DNA of 64,000 nucleotides. Origin: Streptomyces sp. V3I8 (lineage in GTDB: Bacteria > Actinomycetota > Actinomycetes > Streptomycetales > Streptomycetaceae). A program made the translations under genes and the position numbers. The stretch is from contig NZ_JAUSZL010000002.1 in NCBI RefSeq assembly GCF_030817535.1, positions 6,882,001 to 6,946,000 of the forward strand, read 5' to 3'. Below the pieces are notes generated by a model. It had not been told where the DNA came from, did no database searches, and worked only from the letters and a program-made list of their open reading frames with translations. Positions 9,163-17,547 of the stretch are shown here, piece by piece; the stretch's first letter is position 1, and every line of letters begins with the position of its first letter.

Positions 9163-10068
9163 GTGAGGACCAAGCGCACCACCCCCCGTAGCGGCATAGC
9201 GAGACGGACCCGGCTGATCGCCGTGACCACCGGACTCGTGGCCGCGGCCGCGTTCACCGTCCCTGCGGCGAACGCGAACGACGCGTCGACCTTCAGCAGC
9301 GCCCAGCTGAAGAGCGCCAACTCCTCCGTCCTGAAGGCCGATGTGCCCGGTACCGCCTGGGCCACCGACGCCAGGACCGGCAAGGTCGTGGTCACGGTCG
9401 ACAGCACCGTCTCCAAGGCGGAGATCGCGAAGATCAAGCGCGCCGCGGGCGCCAACGCCGGTGCCCTGCAGATCAAGAGCACCCCGGGCAAGATCAACAA
9501 GCTGATCAAGGGTGGCGACGCCATCTACGCGAGCAGCTGGCGCTGTTCGCTGGGCTTCAACGTCAAGAACAGCGCGGGAGCCGACTACTTCGTGACGGCC
9601 GGTCACTGCACCGACGGCGCCGGCACCTGGTGGTCGAACTCGGGGCACACGACCACCCTCGGCACCACGGCCGGCTCCAGCTTCCCGACCAACGACTACG
9701 GGCTGGTGCGCTACACCAACACCACCGTCGCCAAGGCGGGCACCGCGGGCAGCGTGGACATCACCAGCGCCGCCACCCCGGCCGTGGGCACCACCGTCCT
9801 GCGCACCGGTTCCACCACCGGTACGCACAGCGGGCGGGTCACCGCCCTCAACGCGACCGTCAACTACGGTGGCGGCGACGTCGTCTACGGCATGATCCAG
9901 ACCACGGTCTGCGCCGAGCCCGGCGACTCCGGCGGCTCGATGTACGGCAGCAACGGTGTCGCCTACGGTCTGACCTCCGGCGGCAGCGGCAACTGCACCT
10001 CCGGCGGTACGACGTTCTTCCAGCCGGTCACCGAAGCGCTGAGCGCCTACGGCGTCCACGTCTTCTAG
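9163..10068 (+). CDS. Streptogrisin A/B-type secreted serine protease
   Basis: A 301-residue preproprotein of the S1E chymotrypsin-like family. The signal peptide ends near ANA (38) and the propeptide runs to about 114. The mature enzyme starts around [10 protein letters not shown] and has about 187 residues, close to SGPA/SGPB. The triad is visible: His148 in TAGHC, Asp178 in NDYGLV, Ser256 in GDSGGS. The start is GTG at 9163 with GGAGGG eight bases upstream. It is secreted to digest extracellular protein, and the N-terminal propeptide serves as folding chaperone in this family. Confidence 0.93.
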   Translation: MRTKRTTPRSGIARRTRLIAVTTGLVAAAAFTVPAANANDASTFSSAQLKSANSSVLKADVPGTAWATDARTGKVVVTVDSTVSKAEIAKIKRAAGANAGALQIKSTPGKINKLIKGGDAIYASSWRCSLGFNVKNSAGADYFVTAGHCTDGAGTWWSNSGHTTTLGTTAGSSFPTNDYGLVRYTNTTVAKAGTAGSVDITSAATPAVGTTVLRTGSTTGTHSGRVTALNATVNYGGGDVVYGMIQTTVCAEPGDSGGSMYGSNGVAYGLTSGGSGNCTSGGTTFFQPVTEALSAYGVHVF

Positions 10069-10194
10069 ACCGTCCTCCGGCACGGACCGGTACGTACACC
10101 GTCACGCACCGGTACGTACCGGCACGGAACGTCCTCCGGGCCGGTACGCACCGGTGCGGCACCCGCACGACCCGAACCGCAGCCGCAGCAGACA

Positions 10195-10226
10195 GGCCCC
10201 CGTACACCGTTCGCGGTGCGGGGGCC
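10195..10226. terminator. Hairpin between convergent genes (likely bidirectional terminator)
   Basis: GGCCCCCG (10195-10202) pairs with CGGGGGCC (10219-10226), extended by CACC/GGTG inside. No T-tract is present, as is common in Streptomyces. It lies between the protease and the convergent hydrolase. Confidence 0.6.
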
Positions 10227-10264
10227 CGTCCCTGGGCGGGCCGGGAGCGCGGGTCCGGCCCGGC

Positions 10265-11146
10265 TCAGCCGTCGGTGCGCGGTGTCGCGCACAGCCAGTC
10301 CAGCACGTCCGGAAGGGCCTCCAGCGCCGAGAAGTGACCGCCCTGCGGGTCCAGGACCGGACGGGCGCGGGGGATGCGCCCGGCCAGCCACTCGAAGTGC
10401 CCCACCGGCGAGAAGGTGTCCAGGGCGCCGTGCCACAGCAGCACGGGACGGGTGATGCGCGCCGGGTCGAAACCCCAGTCGCTCAGCAGCGCGAGGGTGT
10501 CGTCGAGCCAGCCGTACGCCGAAGTGCGCAGCGCCGTCCGGTAGGTGCGCAACAGCATCTCGCTCACGGCCGGCACGGAGACGATCCGCCGATCGGAGTC
10601 GGTGAGGCCGTCGCGGACCGACGCGAGGAGCTGGGCCGGGTCCGCCCGGATCGCGGCCGCCCGCGCGGCGAGCCGGTCCGCGAAGCCCACTGGGTCGGTC
10701 AGTGCCCGGGTGCGCTCCTCGACGCTGCCCGCCGCCATCCCCTCGAACCAGTTCAGCCCTTCGGCGGCGGGTGGCGCGAGGCTCGCCATCGCGGCGGCCC
10801 GCCGCACCCGGGCCGGCAGCAGCGCCGCGCAGGCCAGCGCGTGCGGGGCGCCGCCCGCCCTGCCCAGCACCGAGAACCGGCCGAGCCCGAGCGCGTCGGC
10901 CAGCGCGGCCACGTCCCGCGCCGCCTGCGCCACCCGGCGCCCGGGACCGCGGTCGGAGTCCCCGTACCCCGGGCGGTCGTACGCGATGAACCGCACCCCC
11001 GGGCGTGCCTCCATCATGTCCTGCGGCACCGTCCCGAGCCGGCAGCCCGGGGTGTCGTGCAGCAGGACCACCGGTGTGCCGTCCGGGTCGCCCCACTCCT
11101 CGAACGCCAGCCGCCGTCCGTCCCGCATCCGTATCCCGCTCGGCAC
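10265..11146 (-). CDS. Alpha/beta hydrolase lacking the Ser nucleophile
   Basis: The 293-residue protein has an alpha/beta-hydrolase fold: VVLLHDTPGCR oxyanion strand, FIAYDRPGYGDSD, the nucleophile elbow VLGRAGGAPHALA, LLWHGALDTFSPV (acid) and a GGHFSA His. The residue at the nucleophile position is Ala97 (GCG), where relatives have Ser (one base from TCG), so hydrolytic activity by the usual mechanism is not expected. The GTG start at 11146 is supported by GGGAGGACAGGG; an ATG 18 codons upstream (11200) is possible. It is divergent from the slipin gene. Confidence 0.75.
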   Translation of the reverse strand: MPSGIRMRDGRRLAFEEWGDPDGTPVVLLHDTPGCRLGTVPQDMMEARPGVRFIAYDRPGYGDSDRGPGRRVAQAARDVAALADALGLGRFSVLGRAGGAPHALACAALLPARVRRAAAMASLAPPAAEGLNWFEGMAAGSVEERTRALTDPVGFADRLAARAAAIRADPAQLLASVRDGLTDSDRRIVSVPAVSEMLLRTYRTALRTSAYGWLDDTLALLSDWGFDPARITRPVLLWHGALDTFSPVGHFEWLAGRIPRARPVLDPQGGHFSALEALPDVLDWLCATPRTDG

Positions 11147-11235
11147 CCCTGTCCTCCCTCTCCCCTTCGCCCGCGCGCCGGAGTTACCGTCGAAGTACAC
11201 ACCTCGCGCGCCCGATACGGACCCTGGGGGTCGTC

Positions 11236-12237
11236 ATGGTCGAGGAGCTGGTGGCAGCCGGCGCTGCACTCGCGTCCGTCGGAGCGGTCTACGCGATGGC
11301 CGCGGCCCGGGTGGTCAAACAGTACGAGCGCGGAGTGGTGCTCCGGCTCGGAAGGCTGCGATCGGGGGTGCGCGGCCCGGGATTCACCATGATCGTGCCC
11401 TTCGTGGACCGGCTCCAGAAGGTCAACATGCAGATCGTGACGATGCCGGTGCCCGGGCAGGACGGCATCACCCGGGACAACGTCACGGTGCGGGTCGACG
11501 CCGTCATCTACTTCAAGGTGGTGTCCGCCGCGGACGCGGTCATCAAGGTCGAGGACTACCGGTTCGCGGTCTCGCAGATGGCGCAGACGTCACTGCGCTC
11601 GATCATCGGCAAGAGCGAGCTGGACGATCTGCTCTCCAACCGCGAGAAGCTCAACCAGGGGCTGGAGCTGATGATCGACAGCCCGGCCGTGGAGTGGGGC
11701 GTCTCCATCGACCGGGTGGAGATCAAGGACGTGTCGTTGCCGGAGACGATGAAGCGGTCCATGGCGCGCCAGGCGGAGGCCGACCGGGAGCGGCGGGCCC
11801 GGGTCATCAACGCGGACGCCGAACTGCAGGCCTCCAAGAAGCTGGCGGAAGCCGCCGGGGTGATGTCGGAGCAGCCCGCCGCGCTCCAGCTGCGGCTGCT
11901 GCAGACCGTGGTGGCGGTCGCGGCCGAGAAGAACTCCACGCTCGTACTGCCCTTCCCGGTCGAGCTGCTGCGCTTCCTGGAACGGGCCCAGCCGGCACAG
12001 CACGGGGGCGCCCACGTCCATGCGGCGCAGGTGCCGCGGCCGGCGGCCGAGGCCGAGACCGGAACCGGAACCGGGGCGGAGGCCGGAACCGGGGCGGAGG
12101 CCGTGGCCGGGAAGGCCGGATCCCCGGAGGCGCAGCACCTGCTGGCGCAGTGGCAGCAATCGATGCAGGAGCAACTCCCGCCCGTCGAGGCACCGCTGGA
12201 TCCGGACTTCGGAGGGTCGAGATCCGGACAGGACTAG
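11236..12237 (+). CDS. Slipin/stomatin-like SPFH membrane protein
   Basis: The 333-residue protein has an N-terminal membrane segment (residues 5-25) followed by an SPFH/band-7 domain: ARVVKQYERGVVLRLGRL, RGPGFTMIVPFVDRLQKV, and QTSLRSIIGKSELDDLLSNRE. A coiled helical region follows (QAEADRERRARVINADAELQASKKLAEAA). The last 80 residues are low-complexity with Glu-Thr-Gly-Thr-Gly-Ala repeats. Slipins oligomerise at the membrane and organise lipid domains or proteases. No NfeD-type partner lies beside it. The ATG at 11236 follows GGGGGTCGTC. Confidence 0.88.
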   Translation: MVEELVAAGAALASVGAVYAMAAARVVKQYERGVVLRLGRLRSGVRGPGFTMIVPFVDRLQKVNMQIVTMPVPGQDGITRDNVTVRVDAVIYFKVVSAADAVIKVEDYRFAVSQMAQTSLRSIIGKSELDDLLSNREKLNQGLELMIDSPAVEWGVSIDRVEIKDVSLPETMKRSMARQAEADRERRARVINADAELQASKKLAEAAGVMSEQPAALQLRLLQTVVAVAAEKNSTLVLPFPVELLRFLERAQPAQHGGAHVHAAQVPRPAAEAETGTGTGAEAGTGAEAVAGKAGSPEAQHLLAQWQQSMQEQLPPVEAPLDPDFGGSRSGQD

Positions 12238-12523
12238 ACCTCACGCAGGGGCATTGATCGCTCGCCCGCAGTGTTTGCGATGGGGACCGAAGCGGTCTGC
12301 CGGCACTCTTGTCAACGCGCGTCACTCATGCGGGGGCGTATGGCACCCGTCGCGCGCGCGTCCTGAAGTCGACCTTGTGTGCTCCCGTACGGCCTCGGAA
12401 TAGTGGTCGGCGTCCGTTGGCATGGACGCGGCTTTTTTGCCGAGTCGTCTCCGATGTCGTACGCCTTTCGGGCGTGGAGGTCCCCACAACCGCCGCGTCC
12501 GACCCCCCACAGGAGGACACAGG

Positions 12524-13606
12524 TTGAAGCACCGACGCATACCCGCACGACGGGCCGCCGTGGCAGGTGCGGGCATCGCCGCACTCGTCGTGGGCGGAGT
12601 CACCTTGCAGAGTGCGAACGCGAGTGAGAGCGCGCCCGCCCCCGAGCCGAGGACCCTCTCGGTCGCGGCGGCCGGAAAGCTCGCCTCGACGCTCGGCGAG
12701 GACCTCGGCGCCGACGCGGCGGGAACGTATTACGACGCGAAGTCCAAGAGCCTCGTCGTGAACGTCCTCGACGCGGCCGCGGCCGACACCGTCGAGGCGG
12801 CGGGCGCCGAGGCCAGAATCGTCGAGAACTCCCTCGCCGAACTGAAGAGCGCCCGTACGACGCTGAAGCAGGACGCGACCATCCCCGGCACCTCGTGGGC
12901 GGTCGACCCCGTGGCCAACAAGGTCGTCGTCACCGCGGACCGCACGGTCACCGGCGCGGAGCTGACCAAGCTGACGAAGGTCGTCGACGGGCTCAGCGGG
13001 ACGGCCGAACTCAAGCACACGAAGGGAGAGTTCAGGACCTTCGTGGCCGGCGGTGACGCCATCACCGGCAGCGGCGGCCGCTGCTCGCTCGGCTTCAACG
13101 TGGTCAAGGGCGGCGAGCCGTTCTTCCTCACCGCCGGGCACTGCACCGAGGGGATCACCAACTGGTCCGACTCCTCGGGCACCGAGATCGGCGAGAACGC
13201 GGACTCCAGTTTCCCCGGCAACGACTACGGACTGGTGAAGTACACCGCGGACGTGGCGCACCCGAGCGAGGTGAACCTGTACAACGGTTCCGCCCAGCAG
13301 ATCTCGGGGGCGGCGGAGGCGACCGTCGGGATGCAGGTCACCCGGAGCGGATCCACGACCCAGGTGCACGACGGGTCGGTCACCGGGCTGGACGCCACGG
13401 TGAACTACGGCAGCGGTGACATCGTCAACGGGCTCATCCGGACGGACGTCTGCGCCGAGCCCGGGGACAGCGGTGGGTCGCTGTTCTCCGGGAGCAGCGC
13501 GGTGGGACTCACGTCCGGTGGCAGCGGTGACTGCACCTCCGGTGGGGAGACGTTCTTCCAGCCGGTGACCGAGGCGTTGTCCGCGACGGGGACGCAGATC
13601 GGCTGA
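12524..13606 (+). CDS. Streptogrisin-type secreted serine protease, long propeptide
   Basis: The 360-residue preproprotein begins with TTG at 12524 after a perfect AGGAGG (12511-12516). A signal peptide ends near ANA (33). The long propeptide (about 34-173) resembles alpha-lytic-protease prodomains, and the mature S1E protease starts near VAGGDAITG. The triad is His206 (TAGHC), Asp234 (NDYGLV) and Ser316 (GDSGGS). The long propeptide is more like streptogrisin D or E than A/B. A strong intrinsic terminator follows at 13637. Confidence 0.92.
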   Translation: MKHRRIPARRAAVAGAGIAALVVGGVTLQSANASESAPAPEPRTLSVAAAGKLASTLGEDLGADAAGTYYDAKSKSLVVNVLDAAAADTVEAAGAEARIVENSLAELKSARTTLKQDATIPGTSWAVDPVANKVVVTADRTVTGAELTKLTKVVDGLSGTAELKHTKGEFRTFVAGGDAITGSGGRCSLGFNVVKGGEPFFLTAGHCTEGITNWSDSSGTEIGENADSSFPGNDYGLVKYTADVAHPSEVNLYNGSAQQISGAAEATVGMQVTRSGSTTQVHDGSVTGLDATVNYGSGDIVNGLIRTDVCAEPGDSGGSLFSGSSAVGLTSGGSGDCTSGGETFFQPVTEALSATGTQIG

Positions 13607-13626
13607 CGGGTCCGCCGGTTCTCCTG

Positions 13627-14706
13627 TCACGTGTGAGCCCCGCCCCCACCGGAACCGGTGGGGGCGGGGCTTTCGCGTTGGGGGAGGGGAGTTCCGCCTC
13701 TGCTGCCCGCTGCCAGGGTGATCGCTGTGCCCAGGGCCGCCCAGGCCGCCAGGATCAGCAGGGACGCCGTCGTGCCGTTGTCGTCGAAGTAGGCGATCGA
13801 GCGGGCCGCCCAGGTGCCGGCGCCCGGCGGGAGGGCCGGGCCGATCGTGTGCCAGAACGGGGGGAGCATCGGCGGGGGGAGCGCGCCGCCCGCGCTCGGG
13901 TTGCCCAGGATCACCACCAGCAGGACCGCCACCCCGATGCCGACGATCCCGAAGACGCACTGGAGCGCGAGGGTGGCGGCGCCCACCGCGAAGGTGATGA
14001 GCGCGCCGAGTCCCCAGAGGGCCGCCACGCTCCCGGGCAGGGCTCCGAGGACCGGGCCGACGACGACTGCACCGCCGAGCCCGCCGACGATCGCGACCAG
14101 AGCCATGGCGGCGAGCCGGATCACCGCGCGTCGGAGGTCGGCCGGCCGGGCCCCCGCGCTGACCGCCAGCGCCGACGCACACAGGTAGCCGCCCACGCAC
14201 CAGCCGACGACCAGGTAGAACGGGGTGAGCCCGTTGGCGTCCTGCGCGTCGGCCGGGACCACGTCGACGGTCCGTACCGTACGGCCCTGGTCCTTCTCCA
14301 GCCCGGTGATCAGGGAGGTCAACGCGTTGGACAGGGTCGCGCCGCCGCCGGAGGCGACCAGCAGGGTGTCGGTGGTGCCGTCCGGGTCGACCAGCAGCGC
14401 GCCGTCGATGTCCCGGTGCGCGATCCGGCTGCGAGCCGTCGCCTCGTCGGCGACCACCCGGGGGTCCAGGGGCCCGCCGGGCAGCCGCTCGAACCGGGCC
14501 ACCGTCCGCCCGGCGGCGGAACCCTGCGCGACCACCCCGAACGGCACGTCCTTCGGCTTCGGATGGTGCAGCGCCCCCACATAGGAGGCGATGAAGAGCA
14601 CCTGCAGGGCGACCACGCCGATGACGAGCAGTGTGGCCCGCGGGGTGACCGCGTCCCGCACCTCGCCGAGGAAGGACCTGGGCGGCACCTGCGCTGTCCG
14701 TGTCAT
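13627..14706 (-). CDS. YhgE/Pip-like (ABC-2-type/DUF3533) membrane protein
   Basis: The 359-residue protein has one N-terminal transmembrane segment (TLLVIGVVALQVLFIASYV), a roughly 140-residue exposed domain (PKPKDVPFGVVAQG, VVADEATARSRIAHRDIDGALLVDPDG), then about five transmembrane segments. This topology matches the ABC-2/YhgE-Pip family, whose members act in export or act as phage-infection-protein-like exporters. Its 3' end overlaps the convergent protease terminator. The substrate is unknown. Confidence 0.75.
   Translation of the reverse strand: MTRTAQVPPRSFLGEVRDAVTPRATLLVIGVVALQVLFIASYVGALHHPKPKDVPFGVVAQGSAAGRTVARFERLPGGPLDPRVVADEATARSRIAHRDIDGALLVDPDGTTDTLLVASGGGATLSNALTSLITGLEKDQGRTVRTVDVVPADAQDANGLTPFYLVVGWCVGGYLCASALAVSAGARPADLRRAVIRLAAMALVAIVGGLGGAVVVGPVLGALPGSVAALWGLGALITFAVGAATLALQCVFGIVGIGVAVLLVVILGNPSAGGALPPPMLPPFWHTIGPALPPGAGTWAARSIAYFDDNGTTASLLILAAWAALGTAITLAAGSRGGTPLPQRESPAPTGSGGGGAHT
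13637..13673 (+). terminator. Strong intrinsic terminator of the protease gene
   Basis: The 16-base arm 13637-13652 is perfectly complementary to 13655-13670, followed by TTT. It starts 30 bases after the protease stop and lies inside the 3' end of the convergent membrane-protein gene, encoding its Ser/Pro/Gly tail. Confidence 0.85.
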
Positions 14707-14944
14707 GCCCCAACCGTCCGAGCCGCAGGGCGTTCACGCAGGCGGAGAGGTCCGAACGGATGTCGTGCAGATGTTCGATACGCGGTCCGTGGTGGAGGTA
14801 CGCGCACCGTCCGGCGCGTTGGCGGTGCAGCTGCCCGCGCGAGGGCGGACCGCGTCGCCGGTGTGGGTGACGTTCGGGCATTGCGCGGCCGTTTGCCGTG
14901 CGCTGCGCCGTACGGTCCTTCCAGGCCGAAGGAACAGCATCCTC

Positions 14945-14958
14945 GTGATCCGGATCAC
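14945..14958. promoter_or_regulatory. Crp-like perfect palindrome upstream of lipase
   Basis: GTGATCCGGATCAC is a perfect 14-bp palindrome fitting the GTGA-N6-TCAC core of Crp/FNR-type sites. It lies 46 bp upstream of the lipase start. Confidence 0.45.
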
Positions 14959-15003
14959 AGGGCCCGTGCCTCGTCCCGCCCCGAGCCGCAAGGAGATCAC
15001 CCG

Positions 15004-15906
15004 ATGCTGCCCTGGAAACACCTGCTCGGAGCCCTGTCGGCACCGCTGCTGGCCGCCGTGGTCGCGCTCGTCCCCGCCACTGCCGCCACCGCGGCCACCG
15101 GCACCGCCGCCGCGGCGGTCACGGCGGACCGGACCTCGGCCGTGACCGACGGGGGCTGGAACGACTACTCCTGCAAGCCGTCCGCCGCCCACCCGCGCCC
15201 CGTCGTCCTCGTCCACGGCACCTTCGCCAACTCCGTCGACAACTGGCTGGGCCTCGCGCCCTACCTGGTGGACCGCGGCTACTGCGTCTACGCCCTCGAC
15301 TACGGACAGCTCCCCGGCGTACCGCTCATCCACGGCCTCGGCCCCCTCGACAGGTCGGCGGGGCAGCTGAAGACCTTCGTCGACGGGGTGCTCGCCGCGA
15401 CCGGGGCGCCGGAGGCGGACCTCGTGGGGCACTCGCAGGGCGGTCTGATGCCGCGCCACTACCTGAAGTTCCTCGGCGGCGCCGCGAAGGTGAACGCCCT
15501 CGTCGGTATCGCCCCCGACAACCACGGCACCACCCTGAACGGGCTGGCCAGGCTGGCGACGCACTTCCGCGGCGCGCAAGCGCTGCTCTCCGCGGCCGTC
15601 CCGGCCCTCACCGACCAGGTGGCCGGCTCCGCCTTCCTCACCAGGCTCAACGCGGGCGGCGACACCGTGCCGGGCGTTCGCTACACGGTCGTCGCCACCC
15701 GGTACGACGGGGTCGTCACGCCGTACCGCTCGCAGTTCCTGGACGGCCCGGACGTACGCAACGTCCTGATCCAGGACCTGTGCCCGCTCGACCTCTCCGA
15801 GCACGCGGCGATCGGGCTCGTCGACCGCATCGCCTTCCACGAGGTCGCGAACGCCCTGGACCCCTCCCACGCCACCCCGACGACCTGCCTGTCGGCGATC
15901 GGCTAG
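15004..15906 (+). CDS. Secreted lipase/esterase (lipase class 2, EstA/LipA type)
   Basis: The 300-residue exported alpha/beta hydrolase has a signal peptide of about 30 residues ending ATA, the oxyanion-loop motif VVLVHGTF (67-74) and the nucleophile elbow GHSQGG with Ser144. Asp and His partners lie in the C-terminal half (VVTPYRSQF region and SEHAAIG). Cys residues at YSCKP, GYCVY, DLCPL and TTCLS suggest two disulfides. An AAGGAG ribosome binding site precedes the ATG. It probably hydrolyses triglycerides or short-chain esters outside the cell. Confidence 0.88.
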   Translation: MLPWKHLLGALSAPLLAAVVALVPATAATAATGTAAAAVTADRTSAVTDGGWNDYSCKPSAAHPRPVVLVHGTFANSVDNWLGLAPYLVDRGYCVYALDYGQLPGVPLIHGLGPLDRSAGQLKTFVDGVLAATGAPEADLVGHSQGGLMPRHYLKFLGGAAKVNALVGIAPDNHGTTLNGLARLATHFRGAQALLSAAVPALTDQVAGSAFLTRLNAGGDTVPGVRYTVVATRYDGVVTPYRSQFLDGPDVRNVLIQDLCPLDLSEHAAIGLVDRIAFHEVANALDPSHATPTTCLSAIG

Positions 15907-15979
15907 CACCCTGGTGCCGTGGGGGAGTCCCGTGGCGTCCTCGCGGAGCGGTTGCCGGCTGTCGGTTGCCGGCCGGCGG

Positions 15980-17044
15980 TTACCGGCTGCCGGCAGCCCG
16001 GCGGCGGACCGAGGCGAACAGCGCCGCGGCGCCGACGGCCAGCGCAGCCGCCCCGCCCATCGCGATGTACGCGGTCGAGTCGGACCCCCCGGTCTCGGCG
16101 AGGTTCGCCGGCCCGCCGGCGGGTTCGGCGTCGCTCCCGGTTCCGGCGGCCGCGTCGGTGCTCTCACCGGAACCGGGGAGCGGACCGGTGCCGGACTTCG
16201 TCCCGGCGCCGGCGCCGGCGTCCGGATCCTGGCCCGGCTCCGACGCCGTACCGGCGGCCGCCGTCACCGAGGCCTGCGTCCTCGGGTCGTCGTCCCCGTG
16301 CCCCCCGTGCTCCACGGACGACTCGTCGGCGCCGTCCGCGATCTCCTCGTCGGACGGCGCCGACGCGGTCGGTGCCGCCGAGGCCTGCGCGCCCGTACCG
16401 CCCTCGGCGAAGACGACGTCCGAGCAGGTGTAGAAGGCCTCGGGGGAATCCGAGCGCTGCCAGATCGAGTAGACGAGATGACGGCCCGACCTGACGGGTA
16501 CGACCCCGTTGAAGACGTAGTCGCCGTTCTCCAGCTCCGGGTCGGTGACCTTGAGGAACGGCTTCGGCTCCAGGTCCGACCACGTCAGCGGCTTCGCCGG
16601 GTCGTACCCGTCCTTGGTGACGTACAGCTCGAACGAGCCCTTGTGCGGAGCGGTGCCCTTGTAGCGGAAGGTGTGATTGCCGGAGGACAGCCGCGTGGCC
16701 GGCCAGTCGGCGCGGGCCAGGTCGAGGCCCTTGAACTTGTCGTTGCCGGCGCTGCACAGTTTCCCGTCGGGGATGATCTCCTTCGACCTCCCCGCCGCGT
16801 CGGCGATGTTCACCCCGTTCCAGTCGTACAGCGCCTGCGTGCCGCCGACCGCGACCGCCGCCTTGCAGGCGGCGGACCTCGGGTTCTCCGGGCCCTCCGC
16901 GAAGCAGCCCGCCACCCGGCTCACCGGGTCCGTCATCGAGCCGTGGGCGGCGGCCGGTACGGCGGCGAGCACGGTCAGGGCGAGCGGGGCGACGCCGGCC
17001 GCGGCGACGGCGGCGAAGCGGGCGGCCTGGTGGCGAGCGGGCAT
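15980..17044 (-). CDS. AA10 lytic polysaccharide monooxygenase with sortase sorting signal
   Basis: The 354-residue protein carries a signal peptide that cleaves at AAA-HGSM, exposing His34 as the N-terminal residue of the copper histidine brace; His124 (GNHTFRY) is the second ligand. The catalytic domain (34-about 215) resembles chitin/cellulose-active AA10 enzymes. A Ser/Thr/Asp/Gly-rich linker of about 100 residues leads to LAETG (315-319), a transmembrane helix and an Arg tail, a class-E sortase signal. The enzyme should therefore be attached to the cell wall rather than released, unusual for an LPMO. It lies directly beside the left AICE end. Confidence 0.9.
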   Translation of the reverse strand: MPARHQAARFAAVAAAGVAPLALTVLAAVPAAAHGSMTDPVSRVAGCFAEGPENPRSAACKAAVAVGGTQALYDWNGVNIADAAGRSKEIIPDGKLCSAGNDKFKGLDLARADWPATRLSSGNHTFRYKGTAPHKGSFELYVTKDGYDPAKPLTWSDLEPKPFLKVTDPELENGDYVFNGVVPVRSGRHLVYSIWQRSDSPEAFYTCSDVVFAEGGTGAQASAAPTASAPSDEEIADGADESSVEHGGHGDDDPRTQASVTAAAGTASEPGQDPDAGAGAGTKSGTGPLPGSGESTDAAAGTGSDAEPAGGPANLAETGGSDSTAYIAMGGAAALAVGAAALFASVRRRAAGSR

Positions 17045-17156
17045 GGGGGAACTCCTCGGGAACGGGTCAGGGGGTGCCTGTGATGCCTGGGGGCGATCAG
17101 CAAGCTAGCCCCTCGGAACCGCGAAATCCCCTGCTGGGGACGGGTGGAGGAGATCC

Positions 17157-17172
17157 TTATGGTGCCGTTAAG
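17157..17172. other. Left attachment site core (attL)
   Basis: TTATGGTGCCGTTAAG matches the right-end sequence TTACGGTGCCGTTAAG (37027-37042) at 15 of 16 positions. The 12-bp GGTGCCGTTAAG is identical. Weaker similarity continues about 30 bp to the right (GCTCAG-CAG-G-CGGT in both copies). Confidence 0.7.
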
Positions 17173-17547
17173 ACAGGGCTAACTGAGGGCTCAGGCAGAG
17201 CGGTTTAGGGGCCCTGTCTCGCCTGCGGGTGTTCGGCTCCACTGTCCGTGGCAGTTCGCGTTCGTCCGCTGCTGGCCGCGTCAGTTGGCTCCCCGTATGG
17301 CTCCCGGCGGATCGGCGGATAGACGCAGCAAGACAGGACGGCTGGCTCCAGCGCTCGGGGCACCGCAGTCGACCTCTCGTCCACAGCCGAGCATCGATGA
17401 CTGCTGACGCCCCACGGAGCAGATTTACAGTGGGCTGCCCCGGGCTCCTCCTACCTGCAGATTCTTTGGCGCCGAGTATCTCTGGGGCACACCTGGGGGA
17501 AGGACGGCTGGGAGCGGGCAGTGGAGGGGGACTCTGACCTCTTAGGT
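17173..17547. other. Noncoding left-end region of the AICE
   Basis: This 375-bp stretch lies between attL and the first cargo gene. It holds the paired TGGCTCCC arm motif (17286-17305). I see no gene. Confidence 0.55.
17286..17305. promoter_or_regulatory. Paired integrase arm-type motif, left
   Basis: TGGCTCCC occurs at 17286-17293 and 17298-17305, spaced 12 bp start to start. The same pair with the same spacing and orientation recurs at 36936-36955 just inside the other end. Confidence 0.6.

Noticed and set aside
12326..15043. A 905-residue leftward reading frame
   Set aside because: It is the antisense shadow of a protease, a membrane protein and a lipase; composition is Arg/Gly/Pro low complexity with no ribosome binding site.
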